Positions 23,526 through 34,960 of a stretch of 64,000 nucleotides of DNA are shown here, piece by piece (position 1 is the stretch's first letter; each line of letters begins with the position of its first letter). A program made the position numbers and the translations under genes. Where the stretch lies: assembly GCA_963942565.1 (NCBI GenBank), contig OZ012700.1:26445276-26509275 (forward strand), given 5' to 3'. The notes beneath the pieces are model-generated. The model was not told where the DNA came from. It saw only the letters and a program-made list of their open reading frames with translations, and searched no databases. This DNA is from Maea johnstoni (lineage: Eukaryota; Annelida; Polychaeta; Spionida; Magelonidae).

Positions 23526-24532
23526 ATTGTGTAAATTGTCTAAGTAACATTATAACAACAAATAAGTAACAAATTACCTGAAAGATGAACGAATAATAAA
23601 GAGTTTGTGAGTATCAGAGAATATTAACAATTTGGCAATATTTGGAATATGATATCTTTTATCAAATAATTCATAGTTCTAGCATTTCTATTATTTGATG
23701 GTGTGTACTTAAAAGGAGTATATTGGACATACCTAATTCCACTCCACCACTCCTCTAGATTTATGTTTATAAGGTATGTCTTTTATTATTTATTTATTTA
23801 TTATTATTTAAAAAATAATAATAATTTTTAATTTATGAATTTTATTTTTTATTTTTTCATATTTTTTTATTTATAAATTTATCATTTAAAAAAATTTAAT
23901 TTGATTTTGTGTTTTTTATTTTTTTGTGTGTCTTGTGATATAAAAAAAACGAGGCTGTGACCTGTAAACTTGAGGTCAAACCCATAGTAACCATGGCGAA
24001 GGGGGATGCTGATGATAAATGTATATGTCCTGTGTATGCCACCACATTGTTATCCTCTGTGGACCTGCTACAGTGACCATAGCCTGCCTCCCTGGCCTTA
24101 TTTGAATGTCATCCCTTGAGGATAGATGGCACTGCGGTATACTAGGAGTTCAGTTGTACTTCCATCACAGCCCTCGTGTGGCAATTGTGTGAACTAAATG
24201 GCCAACAGTGGGCCACAAGTCCCTATGAAGTACAGGTGCAGGCATTTATATATAATAAACTAAAACAGAGTAGGGCCTTGTAGCTAGGCTACAGTGACCC
24301 GAGACTGGCTGACCATGGTCAGTCTCTGGCTATTTTCACCCAGCAGCTCTCAGGCTTAATTGGGTGGTAACTGTTGGCTGGTGTAATACCAGTGGTTGGA
24401 CATTAGATGGCCACACACTCAGAGATAAGCCACGCTGGGACAGTTTAAGGTTACACCGAGGCTAGCCTGGTCCCAGTTATATACCAGCTCCTCCCAATGG
24501 CAGTATGCCACTTCAGCACCGAATACATCTAG
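23526..24532. other. AT-rich and unclassified sequence with one R repeat
   Basis: 23780-23940 is extremely AT-rich (runs of A, T and TTTATT). A plus-strand copy of repeat R lies at about 24085-24215 (TAGATGGCACTGCGGTATAC). No exon seen. Confidence 0.45.
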
Positions 24533-24707
24533 CAGGGTCTGACACTTAGTTTTCAGACCAGGGGCCCGAAGAGGTCTTTTGATAAAATATGTGGACAAAA
24601 ACAGGATTTCTGGTTATTATACAAACAATTTTGGGCCTCTAGCCTGAGAAATCTAGGGGCCCACAGCAAAACTTAGGGGCATATGCCCCTGGGAAAGTTC
24701 AACCCTG
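24533..24707. mobile_element. A5 (hAT5-like) element with exact 5-bp duplication
   Basis: Ends CAGGGTCTGACACTTAG and the complement of CAGGGTTGAAC; flanks tctag and tctag. Interior words GGGCCTCTAG and GGGGCCCAC. 175 bp. Same subfamily as 37637-37820, in opposite orientation. Confidence 0.8.
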
Positions 24708-24749
24708 TCTAGTTTCATTGCTCCAGCACTGCACACTTTCAGATCCAGA

Positions 24750-24835
24750 CAAGTGAAGAATGTGAGAAAGTTGCCAGTGACCATGGGTGGCTTTCTCTGG
24801 TTACTCCAGTTTCTTTCGCCACTGTTTGCTGATAA
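24750..24835 (+). repeat. SINE-L tail fragment
   Basis: Contains GTGAGAAAGTTGCCAGTGAC and a diverged GGTTACTCCAGTTTCTTTCG block; no tRNA part. Confidence 0.5.
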
Positions 24836-25377
24836 ATTGCATTTGTTTTTTTCTTTGCCTGTCAATTATAACGTAATTTTATGAGTGCACCCAATGTGGC
24901 GAATTTCATTTCAGGGCTAGGAAAAGAATCAGGGCTTGTAAAAATTCAGGCAAATAGCCCTGCTGGTCTAGTACAAAATTTTCATAACATTGAGTCTTAA
25001 TTTAGCTAGTCTGCAATTGAGGATTGCACTATCAGTATGTAGCTAGTAGTTCTTGCATTATTGGATAGTCAGTAAAACGCCAACTGGCCTGCTAACAAAG
25101 TAGACTGGCTCCTAGGCTGAGGAACTAGGCTATCTCTTTCTGCATTTTCCACCTACTTATCTTATTCTTTGAAGATGGGATAAAACTAAAATGTTAGAAG
25201 GTTAGTCTTTGTCAGCAAATAGGTACATCTCCTCAGCTTGGATAATAAAAAGCTAAGAAGCAACAATCTTGATCAGCTGATATGCAACCAGCATATCTCG
25301 CTCAACAGGTCTGGGCACAACTCATAGCCCAGGTGTTGACAACAACCACTCATGTTCATGAGCAACCTCCTCTATAA
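24836..25377. other. No gene seen
   Basis: Includes a short CAGGGCTTGTAAAAATTCAG stretch near 24938 that may be a worn A5 end; otherwise unique. Confidence 0.3.
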
Positions 25378-25610
25378 GGCCAAGAAAAAAATATTGTTTG
25401 TTTCCTGTAACGGTCTGAAAAAAAATAGGGTAGGTAGGTCAGTAATATTGTTTTTTTGCATGATTTTTTTTGGTCAAAAATGTGTGTTTTATGCATGTTT
25501 TAAGTTGATTGGAGTTGGGCGGGCGTAAAAAACTTTAGGGTAGAGATTATTTTTGAATAAAAACTTGTTAGGGTAGGGTTACAGGAAACAAAACAACTTT
25601 TTTTAGGCCT
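25378..25610. mobile_element. H element, Tourist-like Harbinger MITE
   Basis: Left end GGCCAAGAAAAAAA, right end complement of GGCCTAAAAAAAG; TAA on both sides. 233 bp. Confidence 0.85.
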
Positions 25611-25865
25611 AATGTAAATAAATACAAGAGCCCTCAGTCTGTTCTCCAAGTGATGTCACACTGAGGCGAGATTAGGTGTATATAGGGGTTTACATTGGGC
25701 TGTATGGTAATTGGTCTGCGGCGACATATCTATGTTCTCCTCAACTAAGCTAGGAACTAAAATGGTGACATTTCATAAATGCACCGCTGAACTGATTTTA
25801 TGCTATCTTGCAAGAAATGTGAAGTTATCAACTGTTCACTCTTTAGATGATGATACATTGCTTTG

Positions 25866-26173
25866 TAAAGGTAAAGGTATTCGGTTTATAGTCTTGTATC
25901 CACCGAAGCACAACCTTCCTCCCCTAGCAGTCCTGTACATGCGCAAACCATTTTAATCCCCCAGGGGATATTCCAGAGCGACTGGCAGCATATAGCACAC
26001 AAGCTCTAAGCACTGCCTTATTTATGCTAGGTACCCATTTTCAGTGGGTAGACTGAAGCAATGTGGAATAAACTGTCTTGCCCAAGGACAGACCAAAGTG
26101 CCCCGGCCGGGAATTGAACCAGCGACCTACTTATTACTAGGCCGACACTTAACCAACTGAGCTACTTTGTACC
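25866..26173 (-). repeat. SINE-T, tRNA-derived SINE
   Basis: Minus strand: A box GTAGCTCAGTTGGTTAAGTG, anticodon-loop-like CTAGTAA (anticodon AGT, Thr), B box GGTTCAATTCC, then a body with TGGGTACCTAGC and CCCCTGGGGG and a GGTAAAGGTAAAGG-type end (read on plus). About 308 bp, small deletions only. Confidence 0.8.
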
Positions 26174-26221
26174 TATTCTGTGATGAATATCTAATCAATT
26201 AAATTGTTTTATTTCTTGCAG

Positions 26222-26284
26222 TCAGCCGCTGGAGCGCCTCAGCAGATCTTGGGCATCAACTAGGAAATGTCTCCTGCAGATGAG
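26222..26284 (+). CDS. Candidate exon with strong splice sites, frame uncertain
   Basis: Acceptor TTTTATTTCTTGCAG and donor GATGAG/GTAGGA are among the best in the window. The 63-nt block is open in one frame throughout. In another frame an in-frame stop is followed by GGAAATGTC, giving a possible start MSPADE that reaches the donor in phase 0, so it could be a first coding exon. It lies 48 bases after the SINE. No homolog recognised. Confidence 0.3.
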
Positions 26285-26489
26285 GTAGGAAAACGATTTC
26301 TATACAAACACTTGATTCACCAATAATTTTCTCAATGTGATCTCATCAAACTTCAGCTGCTTGTTTAATTTATTTATATTTCCTCACATTGTGATTCGAA
26401 TTCTCCTCAGACACTAAGACTTTTGAGTGGTGATTTTATTAGTCAAAGTAAATTATTGTATCTCACCTTTAGTGCAACTTCAGTTCACC

Positions 26490-26760
26490 AAAAAATCACT
26501 TCTTAAATATTTCTAAATCATTTATTTGTAATAAAAAAGATAATATATTACCTATTGTCAAAGTTTGAACCTATTGACTTTAGTCCACCAATGCAAAGAA
26601 ATCACTTCTAAAATATTTCTAAATTATTTATTTGTAATAAAAAATAACTAATATCTGACCTTTCTTCAAAGTTTGAATCCATTGACTTTAGTCCACCAAT
26701 GCAAATGCAAAAAGAAATCACTTCTAAAAATATTTCTTCACTTATAAACATGATTTATAT
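26490..26760. repeat. AT-rich tandem repeat, about 110-bp unit, 2.5 copies
   Basis: Shared AAATCACTTCTAAAATATTT, TTTATTTGTAATAAAAAA and TTGACTTTAGTCCACCAATG at 26490, 26600 and 26714. Confidence 0.75.
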
Positions 26761-27166
26761 CAAATTTCAATCTATAAATTTTAAACATTTACTCTTCGAT
26801 TTTTTCTGATAAGATATTTTACTTGGTCAAATTAACGAAAAAATGTCTTACATAGGTCCAACTCTAATGCAGTCAATTCAGAATGATTTGCTGTTAGGAT
26901 ATTTCTGAAATATTTCCATTGAAGTTTGAGATCACTTGAGAAGATTAAGGTGAGAAGGAGCCCCAAGCCAGATTCATCACAAACCTATAGCTCTACTGGC
27001 TGTCAGACTCATGCTGGAAGCCCCAATCATACAATCAATATCTCCGTGAAACCTATACTAGTATTTCTATTTTAGAACTGGCCACATATTCAATAGTTAA
27101 GATCTAGTTTAGATCTTGAATTACATTGTTCGCAATTCTCATGTTTGGAAACTCCTCATCAAAGTG

Positions 27167-27398
27167 TTAATCCAATTATGCCTGGGGATTTTCCTCTTGA
27201 TAATTGTCGTCTGGACCTGTGATACATTTGAAAATAACTTTGGGATTAGGCATAAATTTACAAAATATCTGATGGAGAGGTGTTGATATAGTTCTGAAAA
27301 ACATCTTTCCATCAAATATTTTCTGAAAATTGCTTTTGTAAGAGAGAAATTGCCAAAGTAGCAAGGCGGTTTTGGCTGCTACAGTTATGAACAGGTAA
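27167..27398 (+). mobile_element. M2 piggyBac-type MITE
   Basis: Left edge TTAATCCAATTATGCC, right edge GTTATGAACAGGTAA (worn). 232 bp with the inner inverted pair ACAAAATATCTGATGGAGAG / CTTTCCATCAAATATTTTC. Confidence 0.65.
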
Positions 27399-27413
27399 AT
27401 GATTGTCCAGATG

Positions 27414-27770
27414 TCAGGGATTGGCTTTATGGTCGTTTTAGGGGCATTTGCCTCTTGATCATGTGATTTTGCGACCAGATCTTAAATTATAGGAGCCAAA
27501 TTTGTGAATGGACATATCAATTAGAGCATTTTGAGATTTTTTTCATCTTTTCAAAGATTTTCTGTCTCCTTTTAACACCTAATAGTGCCCAAAAATGCAT
27601 CTGAGAGCGCACATTTTAATTTTTTTCTGGGGGAGCAAACAACCTGGACAGTGTGCCTGTGGCAAAATCTTACTGATGTGGTGCCCGCGCCGAGATTTAT
27701 TTGCTCCTAAATTTTGAATCCTAGGAGCCAAATCTGCTCCCGTCTGAAAATGTTAAGGTCAATCCCTGGT
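27414..27770. mobile_element. Probable hAT-like element, CAGGGATTG ends
   Basis: CAGGGATTGGCTTTA at the left and the complement of CAGGGATTGACCTTA at the right are clear inverted repeats. Words such as TAGGAGCCAAAT occur near both ends, as in the A5 group. The flanks do not match, so no target duplication is claimed. Confidence 0.5.
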
Positions 27771-27917
27771 CATGTTGTTTGACCACTAATGCTGTCTGGG
27801 GAAGGATTAGCCATTGAAATTTAAGTTGATCCAGGGATTAACCTATACTGATCCCTGGATTAGCTGCGGAAAGTTGTACTAATGCTTTATGTGCATATAG
27901 TACCCGCATTCAAAGCA

Positions 27918-28130
27918 TTACGCCTTCACATGCTAAGGCTCCTTTCGGCCAAAGCAAAAGAATGGAAATATTTTTGTAAACCATCTGACCCCTGTTGTGT
28001 TGGTATTCATTGGATAGCCCTCACTGAGTTCTCTCAGATGAGTACCCATGTGCCAGGGTTTCAGTCATTTTCTCAGCTTTCTGCATCATTTTGTATTGGC
28101 AAAATTAGCCACCATCAGCATAAGGGTTAA
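27918..28130 (-). mobile_element. M1 MITE
   Basis: Left edge worn (TTACGCCTTCACATGCTAAG), right edge GGGTTAA intact. 213 bp. Confidence 0.75.
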
Positions 28131-28229
28131 TCTTAGATTTTAGATTTTGGAATGAATCGAAGCTCAAAATGGGGCTATGCTTGTGATGAATCTGACTTGG
28201 TAAAAACTTATTGATAACTGCATCTGTTA

Positions 28230-28459
28230 GGCCTAAAAAAAGAAATTGTTTGTTTCCTGTAATGGTCTGAAAAAAATAGGGTCGGTAGGGCGGTGAAAAT
28301 TTTTTTTTGCAATTTTATTTTAGTCAAAAATGTGTGTTTTATGCATGTTTTACGTTGATTGGGAGTTGGGAGGGCTGAAAAAACTTTAGGGTAGGGATTT
28401 TTTTGAATAAAAACTTGTTAGGGTAGGGTTACAGGAAACAAACAACTTTATTTTAGGCC
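28230..28459. mobile_element. H element, Tourist-like Harbinger MITE
   Basis: Ends GGCCTAAAAAAAG and the complement of GGCCTAAAATAAAG; TTA on both sides. 230 bp. Ends 22 bases before candidate exon 28482. Confidence 0.85.
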
Positions 28460-28481
28460 TTATTGTTTTTTATGCCCTTAG

Positions 28482-28546
28482 GAGATTATATTTCAGTAGT
28501 AGTGCATCCTCTAATGACAGTCAGGTGGGATCAGGTGTGAAGACAG
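28482..28546 (+). CDS. Candidate exon with consensus donor
   Basis: Acceptor TTGTTTTTTATGCCCTTAG and perfect donor ACAG/GTAAGT. The 65-nt block is open in one frame: RLYFSSSASSNDSQVGSGVK, then Thr-Gly split by the intron (phase 1 out). A hydrophobic strand, small polar residues and a GSG-V-K-T end followed by a phase-1 intron is what the last strands of an FN3 domain often look like, but this is inference. The acceptor lies just after an H element. Confidence 0.35.
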
Positions 28547-28802
28547 GTAAGTGGCATATTATTTACCATTGTACCACAGGTTTCTATATCATCCTGATTA
28601 TTCCGGCTTCTATATGTGATGCTGCTGCTGCAACTGACAGAGGAGTAACCAGGAGATCCAAGCAACTATGTACAACCTCAAGGAAAAATCTAGTCATCAG
28701 GATATCCAAGCACTTATACAACCTTATCATCGACGAACTGCGACCAGAATCATCTTATTGTATCATCTACAACATACAGTCTACTGAATTGATTGCAGAA
28801 TC

Positions 28803-29465
28803 TGCAAGCTAGTTATCTCTAAACTGGAAAACAGGATACTCATTTTACTGTCTCCAATCCAAGTCTTTTCATCGCTGAACTGAATTCAGCATCTATAAGC
28901 TAATTATCTCTTAACTGGAAAACATAATACTCATTTTACTGTCTACAATCCAAGTTTTTCATCGCTCAACTGAACTCAGCATCTATAAGCTAATTATCTC
29001 TAAACTGGGAAACAGAATACTCATTTTACTGTCTACAATCCAAGTTTTTCATTGCTCAACTGAATTCAGCATCTTTAAGCTAGTTATCTTCAAACTGGGA
29101 AACAGAATCCTTATTATACTGTCTATAATCCAAGTATAACATAACTTAAATGGCACACACAATCATGTGTTTGCATCATCTACAAGCTAGTAATCACTAA
29201 ACTTGAAAATCCTCATATCGCTTAATCTACAATCCAAGTTTATCATCGCTTTTTAACCGGAACACAGGATCATCTGATTGCATCATATACAAGCTAGTAA
29301 TCACTAAACTTGAAAATCCTCATATCGCTTTATCTACAATCCAGGTTTATCATCGCTTTTTAACCGGAACACAAGATCATATACAAGCTAGTTATCTCTA
29401 CACTGGCGAACAATCCTCATATTGTATAATCTACAATCCATGTTTATCATCGCTAAACTGACGGC
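28803..29465. repeat. Tandem repeat, about 90-bp unit, seven diverged copies
   Basis: Units share CAAGCTAGTTATCTCTAAAC, ACTCATTTTACTGTCT and ACAATCCAAGTTTTTCATCG. Later units (after 29150) form a second subtype with AACACAGGATCAT. Confidence 0.8.
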
Positions 29466-30064
29466 CCGCACATTGATATGATACTGAACTATCACTTATA
29501 ATCACAACCCCAGCTATTGCCATGTATAACCATCTTAGGTAATAGGGTACAATTGGACAGCGCATGTTTTGCCAACAATATATGAACATGCATTTGATTT
29601 ATTTATTTGCTGTATGGGAGTGATTTGCACCTCAACAAAAAGATAGATTTAATGTTTCAGACATTGATTTAGTTTCAATAGGTTTGTGGTAAATTATAAA
29701 TGCAATTCTTACATATCAAGCAATATTGTTATTGGGAGTAAAGTATTCTTTTGTGTAGCAGTGCAAGTGAAGAATAGCATTACTAGGAGTTGCTGACATC
29801 TAGTGGTAGAATGAACAGTTAAATAATGCTTCCTATTGAATGGTAGAGCTATTGTTTAGTTTTGCTGCCTACTAATAGATGGCAGCATGTTCCTGAAATG
29901 CACATTTACATATCGGCAGAAAATAATCTATAAAGCATCAGATGATTGATGTTGCTTACAGGGTTAACTGTATATTGTCTTTGAAGTATGCTGCATGTTA
30001 GATCCCAACGGAGAATTTAATTTCTCAAAAAATATTTGAAGTTACCAAAGGTGGATAAATAGTA
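29466..30064. other. No gene seen
   Basis: AT-rich unique sequence with no splice-supported frame or shared repeat. Confidence 0.35.
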
Positions 30065-30070
30065 TTTAGA

Positions 30071-30930
30071 GCTTTCCAATGAATATCAATATGACAGGGT
30101 TTAGTCAGTTTGCATAGATTTTTGTGCTCTTGCACCTTTAAAAAATGTAGCCTCAACATAAAAAGGGTTAACAATGAAATAGTGCAAATAGTGTGTTAGT
30201 TTTCCTGCCAGCGGCCCGGTCAGCCAGAAAACTGAGCAAGAGCTTTCCAATGAATACCAATATGACAGAGTTTAGTCAATTTGCAAAGATGTCTTGCACC
30301 TTTGAGAAATGTAGCATTGGCGTAGAGAGAGTTAACAGTGAAATAGCTGTCACGGGGAATGGTGTGTTAGTTTTCACGCCAGCAACGGCCCAGTCAGCCA
30401 GAAAACTGAGCAAACGCTTTCCAATGGATACCAATATGACAGGGTTTAGTCAGTTTGCACCTTTGAGAAATGTAGCAATGGCGTAGAAAGAGTTAATAAT
30501 GAAATAGCTGTCAAGGCGAATAGTGTGTTAGTTTTCACGCCAGCGGCGGCCCAGTCAGCCCGAAAACGAAGCAAGAGCTTTCCAATGAATACCAATATGA
30601 CAGGGTTTAGTCAGTTTGCAAATATTTTTGTGGTCTTGCACCTTTGAGAAATGTAGCATTGGCATAGAGAGAGTTAATAATGAAATAGCTGTCAAGGCAA
30701 GTAGTGTGTTAGTTTTCACGGCAGCAGCGGCCCAGTCAGCCAGAAAACGAAGCAAGAGCTTTCCAATGAATACCAATATGACAGGGTTTAGTCAGTTTGC
30801 AAAGATGGCTTGCACCTTTGAGAAATGTAGCGTTGGCGTAGAAAGAGTTAACAATGAAATAGCTGTCATGGGGAATGGTGTGTTAGTTTTCACGCCAGCG
30901 GCCCTGTCAGCCAGAAAACCGCGTGATTGA
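30071..30930 (+). repeat. Satellite of 150-180-bp units derived from M1
   Basis: Five units (30071, 30240, 30414, 30574, 30760) each carry the M1 stretch GAGCTTTCCAATGAATACCA to CAGGGTTTAGTCAGTTTGCA plus a GTAGCATTGGCGTAGAGAG end and a GC-rich linker (CACGCCAGCGGCGGCCCAGT) absent from M1. Open frames on both strands follow from the unit structure. Confidence 0.75.
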
Positions 30931-31222
30931 TTCCCTGGCCCCGGCAGCCTGTGCCACCTCACACAACAGCAGCTCACTCGCAAAACTGCTCAATTGAGTT
31001 TCCTTCTCACAGCGCTCCTCTCAACCCCCAGGGTGGCTAGAATATTACAGTAGCAGTTCCTCCCTGGGTTACTGACCTAACAGACCTCTGGTTCTTCAAC
31101 TCCTTGATATCAGTAGAGAGCAATAATTTATGATACTATTGCTTAGAGTAATGCTTAACATCATGGATTGGTTGTTTAAAGTGTTTGACTTTAATAATCA
31201 ATTTATAATGCTGACAATAATG

Positions 31223-31340
31223 ATAATGATAATAAAAAATAATGATGATAATGATAATTATAATAGTAGAAGTAGTAGTAGTAGTAATAGTTGTTGTAGT
31301 AGTACTAGTAGTACTACTAGTAGTAGCAGTAGTAGTAGTA
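31223..31340 (+). repeat. (TAG/TAA)n part of an inverted trinucleotide array
   Basis: AATGATGATAATGATAATTA grading into GTAGTAGTAGTAG units. It faces the CTA array that follows. Confidence 0.85.
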
Positions 31341-31354
31341 CTAATTCTACATCT

Positions 31355-31410
31355 CACTACTACTACTTCTACTACTACTACTACTACTACCCCTACTACT
31401 ACTACTACTT

Positions 31411-31477
<67 letters not shown>

Positions 31478-31478
31478 A

Positions 31479-31567
<89 letters not shown>

Positions 31568-31575
31568 CCCTACTT

Positions 31576-31640
<65 letters not shown>
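31355..31640 (+). repeat. (CTA)n array, about 285 bp
   Basis: ACTACTACT units with a few CCC and TTC variants. Long Tyr, Thr or Val open frames on both strands are products of the repeat. Confidence 0.95.
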
Positions 31641-31644
<4 letters not shown>

Positions 31645-32948
31645 GTGGTACTTCTGCAGAGGTGAGATTCAGTTGTGTGGGTAAGTAAGATAGGATGTCA
31701 GTGTACAAGTGAGGGGGCCTTACCGCCAAGGTGATAGAAAGAACTAAAGAGGTAATATAATCCTGCTTTACCACACCTACTAACCTCCCCTGGCAAGAAC
31801 CTACTTCAAGCCAAATAGAGTTTTAGCTAGCAAGGTGTTAGGTGATGAGGCAAGTCCCCGCATAGTGGTAGTATTGACTGATTTATATCATTATGGTCTC
31901 GGGGAGAGCTCCGAATGACCATTCTAGTCTCTGCAGCCATATTGGAAGAGAGGCCGCGGAAATTGATTTTGCAGTTTTCATTAAATGTGCATGTTGATCA
32001 GATTGATGAAAGTCGTGACGAGAATTTTCGTGCCATGAACCCTTGGTGTTTGGTTGCAGTTGGTAGCTTTTACTGGTTGAGTTTGGAGATTCTGGCTGGT
32101 TGCCTTTTTTTTTTGGACTCTCCACTTGTCGGTCACATGATTGTCATGTGACTCAATAAAATTTCTGTTAGTATTTCTTTATGATCTAATTTTTTAAAAT
32201 TTTGATTACAAAAAATTCTTCCATGCTGTTAGAATTATACTTGAGCAGTCTTTTATGACTGTCATTATGTATTATAATATTAGATACAATTTTGCTCAGA
32301 AGTTTTCAGTGTGAAAGATTTAATATAGAAGCTCTAGAAAAACGTTCTTGCAATAAAATTTGTATGCTCTTCTCTCACACACCATAGTGACCAGTACATA
32401 GATTTCAGTGAACTTTCACACACTAAATTTCAATGAAATCCCAGTACATTGAAATTGTGCATAGGAAATTTTGAAGTTAAATTCAAGCACACTGAATTTT
32501 TCCCCATTGAAATACCACTGGAATTGGAAAATCTGAGTGAGGTTTTATCAAATTTGTGGTACAATTCCATGTGAATTTAGTGGATTTAGCCATATTTTCT
32601 ATTTTCCATATTTTTTGTGATCTACCTCTTACTGCTCATTTATTATTTATGACATGCCCATAGATCTCCTCAAGAACATCCTCCAGTCCTGTCAAGATGT
32701 CTGCAGATTGTCATCCTGCCTTGTCAGCACGCCCCTCAGCAATTCACCTGTCTCTTTTCACCTGTCGTATTTCACCTGTGACTTTTCCTGTGGCTGTGAA
32801 AGTCAGGGTGACATTCTGATGTCTTCACTAGACTACTGTCACATGGAACTTCTTGATGCCTTCCTCCATCTTGTCTTTTACAGCATTTTAAATCCTTGTC
32901 CCGCTGACTGCTGGATGTAACCTACCCTACTGGGGTAACTCCTCAATA
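31641..32948. other. No gene recognised
   Basis: About 1.3 kb without repeats shared in the window. 31883-32151 is open on both strands for about 80 codons but without splice support or recognisable motif. Confidence 0.35.
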
Positions 32949-33165
32949 TAAACCCATTCACACTCGAAATATTGTCTGCCACTTTCATACTTTTGAAAAT
33001 AACTTGGGAATGAAGCAAAGTTTTACAAAATATTTGAAGGAGATTTATTGTTTGTCTTCTGATTGACATTTCTCATTCAAATGTTTCACAAAAAATACTT
33101 TTGTAAGGCAAATATTTCCAAAATAGTCAGGCCACTTTTGGCCGCTCTGAGTTTAAATGGGTTAA
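32949..33165 (+). mobile_element. M2 MITE
   Basis: Left edge ATAAACCCATTCACACTC, right edge AAATGGGTTAA. Splits an older repeat whose two sides (GGGGTAACTCCTCAA, GTCCCCGGG) recur near 5560 and 5850. Confidence 0.7.
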
Positions 33166-33396
33166 AGTTGTGCCCCTGAACCCCCTATGGTCAGTTCTGT
33201 CCCCGGGTACCAAAAACAGCCTAACTGAAGTATCCCAAACCCATCCTTATAAGGAAGAAAACGAGAGAATATATAAATGAAAGCTATCGGTTCTGGCCAC
33301 GCAGGGCTCGAATTATCTATTTAGATGTTTTGGATGCTCAAGAAAACAATGCAGTTGGCAGGGTAGGTTACATTCAGCAATTCAGCAGGACAAGGG

Positions 33397-33609
33397 TTAA
33401 CCCTTAAGCTGCTGGTGGCTAATTTGGTCAATACAAAATAATGTGAAAAAAGCTGAAAATGACTGAAACACTGGCAAGTGGGTACTCATATGAAAGTACT
33501 TAATGAGAGCTTTCCAATGAATACCAACTTGACAGGATTTAGATGAATTTCGACAATCTTTGAGTTTTCGTGCCTTAGACAAAAGTAGCCTCAGCATTGA
33601 AAGGGTTAA
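33397..33609 (+). mobile_element. M1 MITE
   Basis: TTAA at both edges, 213 bp. Confidence 0.8.
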
Positions 33610-33782
33610 GCATTAATAGGTTGAGATGTCATTGTTTACTAGTTATGGGATCATCACCCTGTTAGCAAATCCCCACTTTCCAATTCTGATTCTATCTATC
33701 AGAGAGAGTTGCCTCACATGGGACAGAATGGGATGTCTATCTTTGATGTGCTATCTTTCATACGGGACAGGGAGGGGGAAGT

Positions 33783-34130
33783 GGGGGGGGTTACTGTATT
33801 GATTTCTCTAATGTGTATTCAATAGGGGAATATGCAGAGAGGAGTGAAGTAGGACCGTGCGCATAGGAACCCTGCATAAGGGGGGGGGGGGGGGGAGAAG
33901 GGGGTTACTGTATTGATTTCTCTAATGTGTATTCAATAGGGGAATATGCAGAGAGGAGTCAAGTGGGACCGTGCGCATAGGAACTCTGCATAAGGGAGGG
34001 GGTTGGGGGGGGGGGGGGGGGGGGGGGGTGGTCAGTGTATTGATTTCTCTAATGTGTATTTAATAGGGGAATATGCAGAGAGGAGTAATGTGGGATCGTG
34101 TGCCTAGGAACTCTGCATAATGATGCTGGT
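33783..34130 (+). repeat. Tandem repeat of about 115 bp with long G tracts
   Basis: Three units (33789, 33903, 34031) share TACTGTATTGATTTCTCTAA, AATAGGGGAATATGCAGAGA and GACCGTGCGCATAGGAAC. Each is led by a G run; the longest, at about 34005-34028, is roughly 24 G. Strong G-quadruplex potential on the plus strand. Confidence 0.85.
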
Positions 34131-34233
34131 GATACTCCCCAAATACCCACACTTAGTGAGCTCTGCGCAGCTCATGTTTAACCCATTTCCATCTCAAGTA
34201 CTTAGAGTATCTGGCAACTTTGAACCTAACTCT

Positions 34234-34448
34234 TTAACCCTTATGCTGCTGCTGGCTAATTTGGCCAATACAAAATTATGCAAAAAAAAACTGAGAAATT
34301 ACTGAAACCCTGGCATATGGGTACTCATCTGAAAGTACTCAACGAGAGCTATCCAATGAATACCAACATGACAGGGTTTGGATGTTTTTCAAAAGTCATT
34401 GCATTCTTGTGCTTTGGACGAAAGTAGCCTCAGCATTGGAAGGGTTAA
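34234..34448 (+). mobile_element. M1 MITE
   Basis: TTAA at both edges, 215 bp. An M2-like fragment (34449-34560) starts at its right TTAA. Confidence 0.8.
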
Positions 34449-34960
34449 CGAGAGAAATATTTCATGAATAATTGAAGAGGAATTGCTGAATCCAACTTTC
34501 AATGCAATATTTCTCAAAATATTGCTTTGTTGTGAAGATATCACCATTTGTGTCAGATCATCAGTTAAAGCTTTGGATGTAATTTAGTTTAATCAATGAG
34601 CCAGAAAGTTGTTTTTCAGGAAGGCCATGAATTTCTCTCGGACTATTGATGGCATAGATCAAGTTGGCCTTGCGCTTTGTAGGACTTTTGGGAATCCAGC
34701 TTCTTGTTTTTCAGGAACCGTGCCGCATTGAATTGTCTGTAAAAGCTTTTGTATGGCCGTTGGGAGCACTAGACATGTCCTCTGTGATGAGTGCTGAAAT
34801 AAATTACTGATGGACCCATTCATGCCTTCAGAGGCAAAAATGCCAAGACTTTGTGCTAATGGATTTGCGACCAGAGCATTTTTCAACGAATATTTGATGG
34901 AGAAATATTGATCAGAACCTGAAGCCACAACCCTTTCTGAAATCATTTGCCAATTTGCGC
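34449..34960. mobile_element. M2 fragments around unique sequence
   Basis: 34449-34560 and 34812-34960 carry M2 words (ACCCATTCATGCC, AATATTTGATGGAGAAATA). The middle (34561-34811) is unclassified. Confidence 0.4.

Noticed and set aside
28525-28812. 95-codon frame after the candidate exon
   Set aside because: It crosses a perfect splice donor and runs into the 90-bp tandem array; the intron-sized gap to the next acceptor (33 nt) is too short to be spliced.
30193-30983. 97-104 codon frames with repeated SFPMNTNMTGFSQF-type peptide
   Set aside because: They read through the M1-derived satellite; the same peptide appears wherever M1 is translated.
31130-31774. Long Tyr-, Thr- and Val-rich open frames on both strands
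   Set aside because: They translate the (CTA)n array; low-complexity artefacts.
32654-32920. 88-codon frame rich in Cys and Ser
   Set aside because: No splice signals, no domain pattern, and the composition matches its CT-rich DNA.
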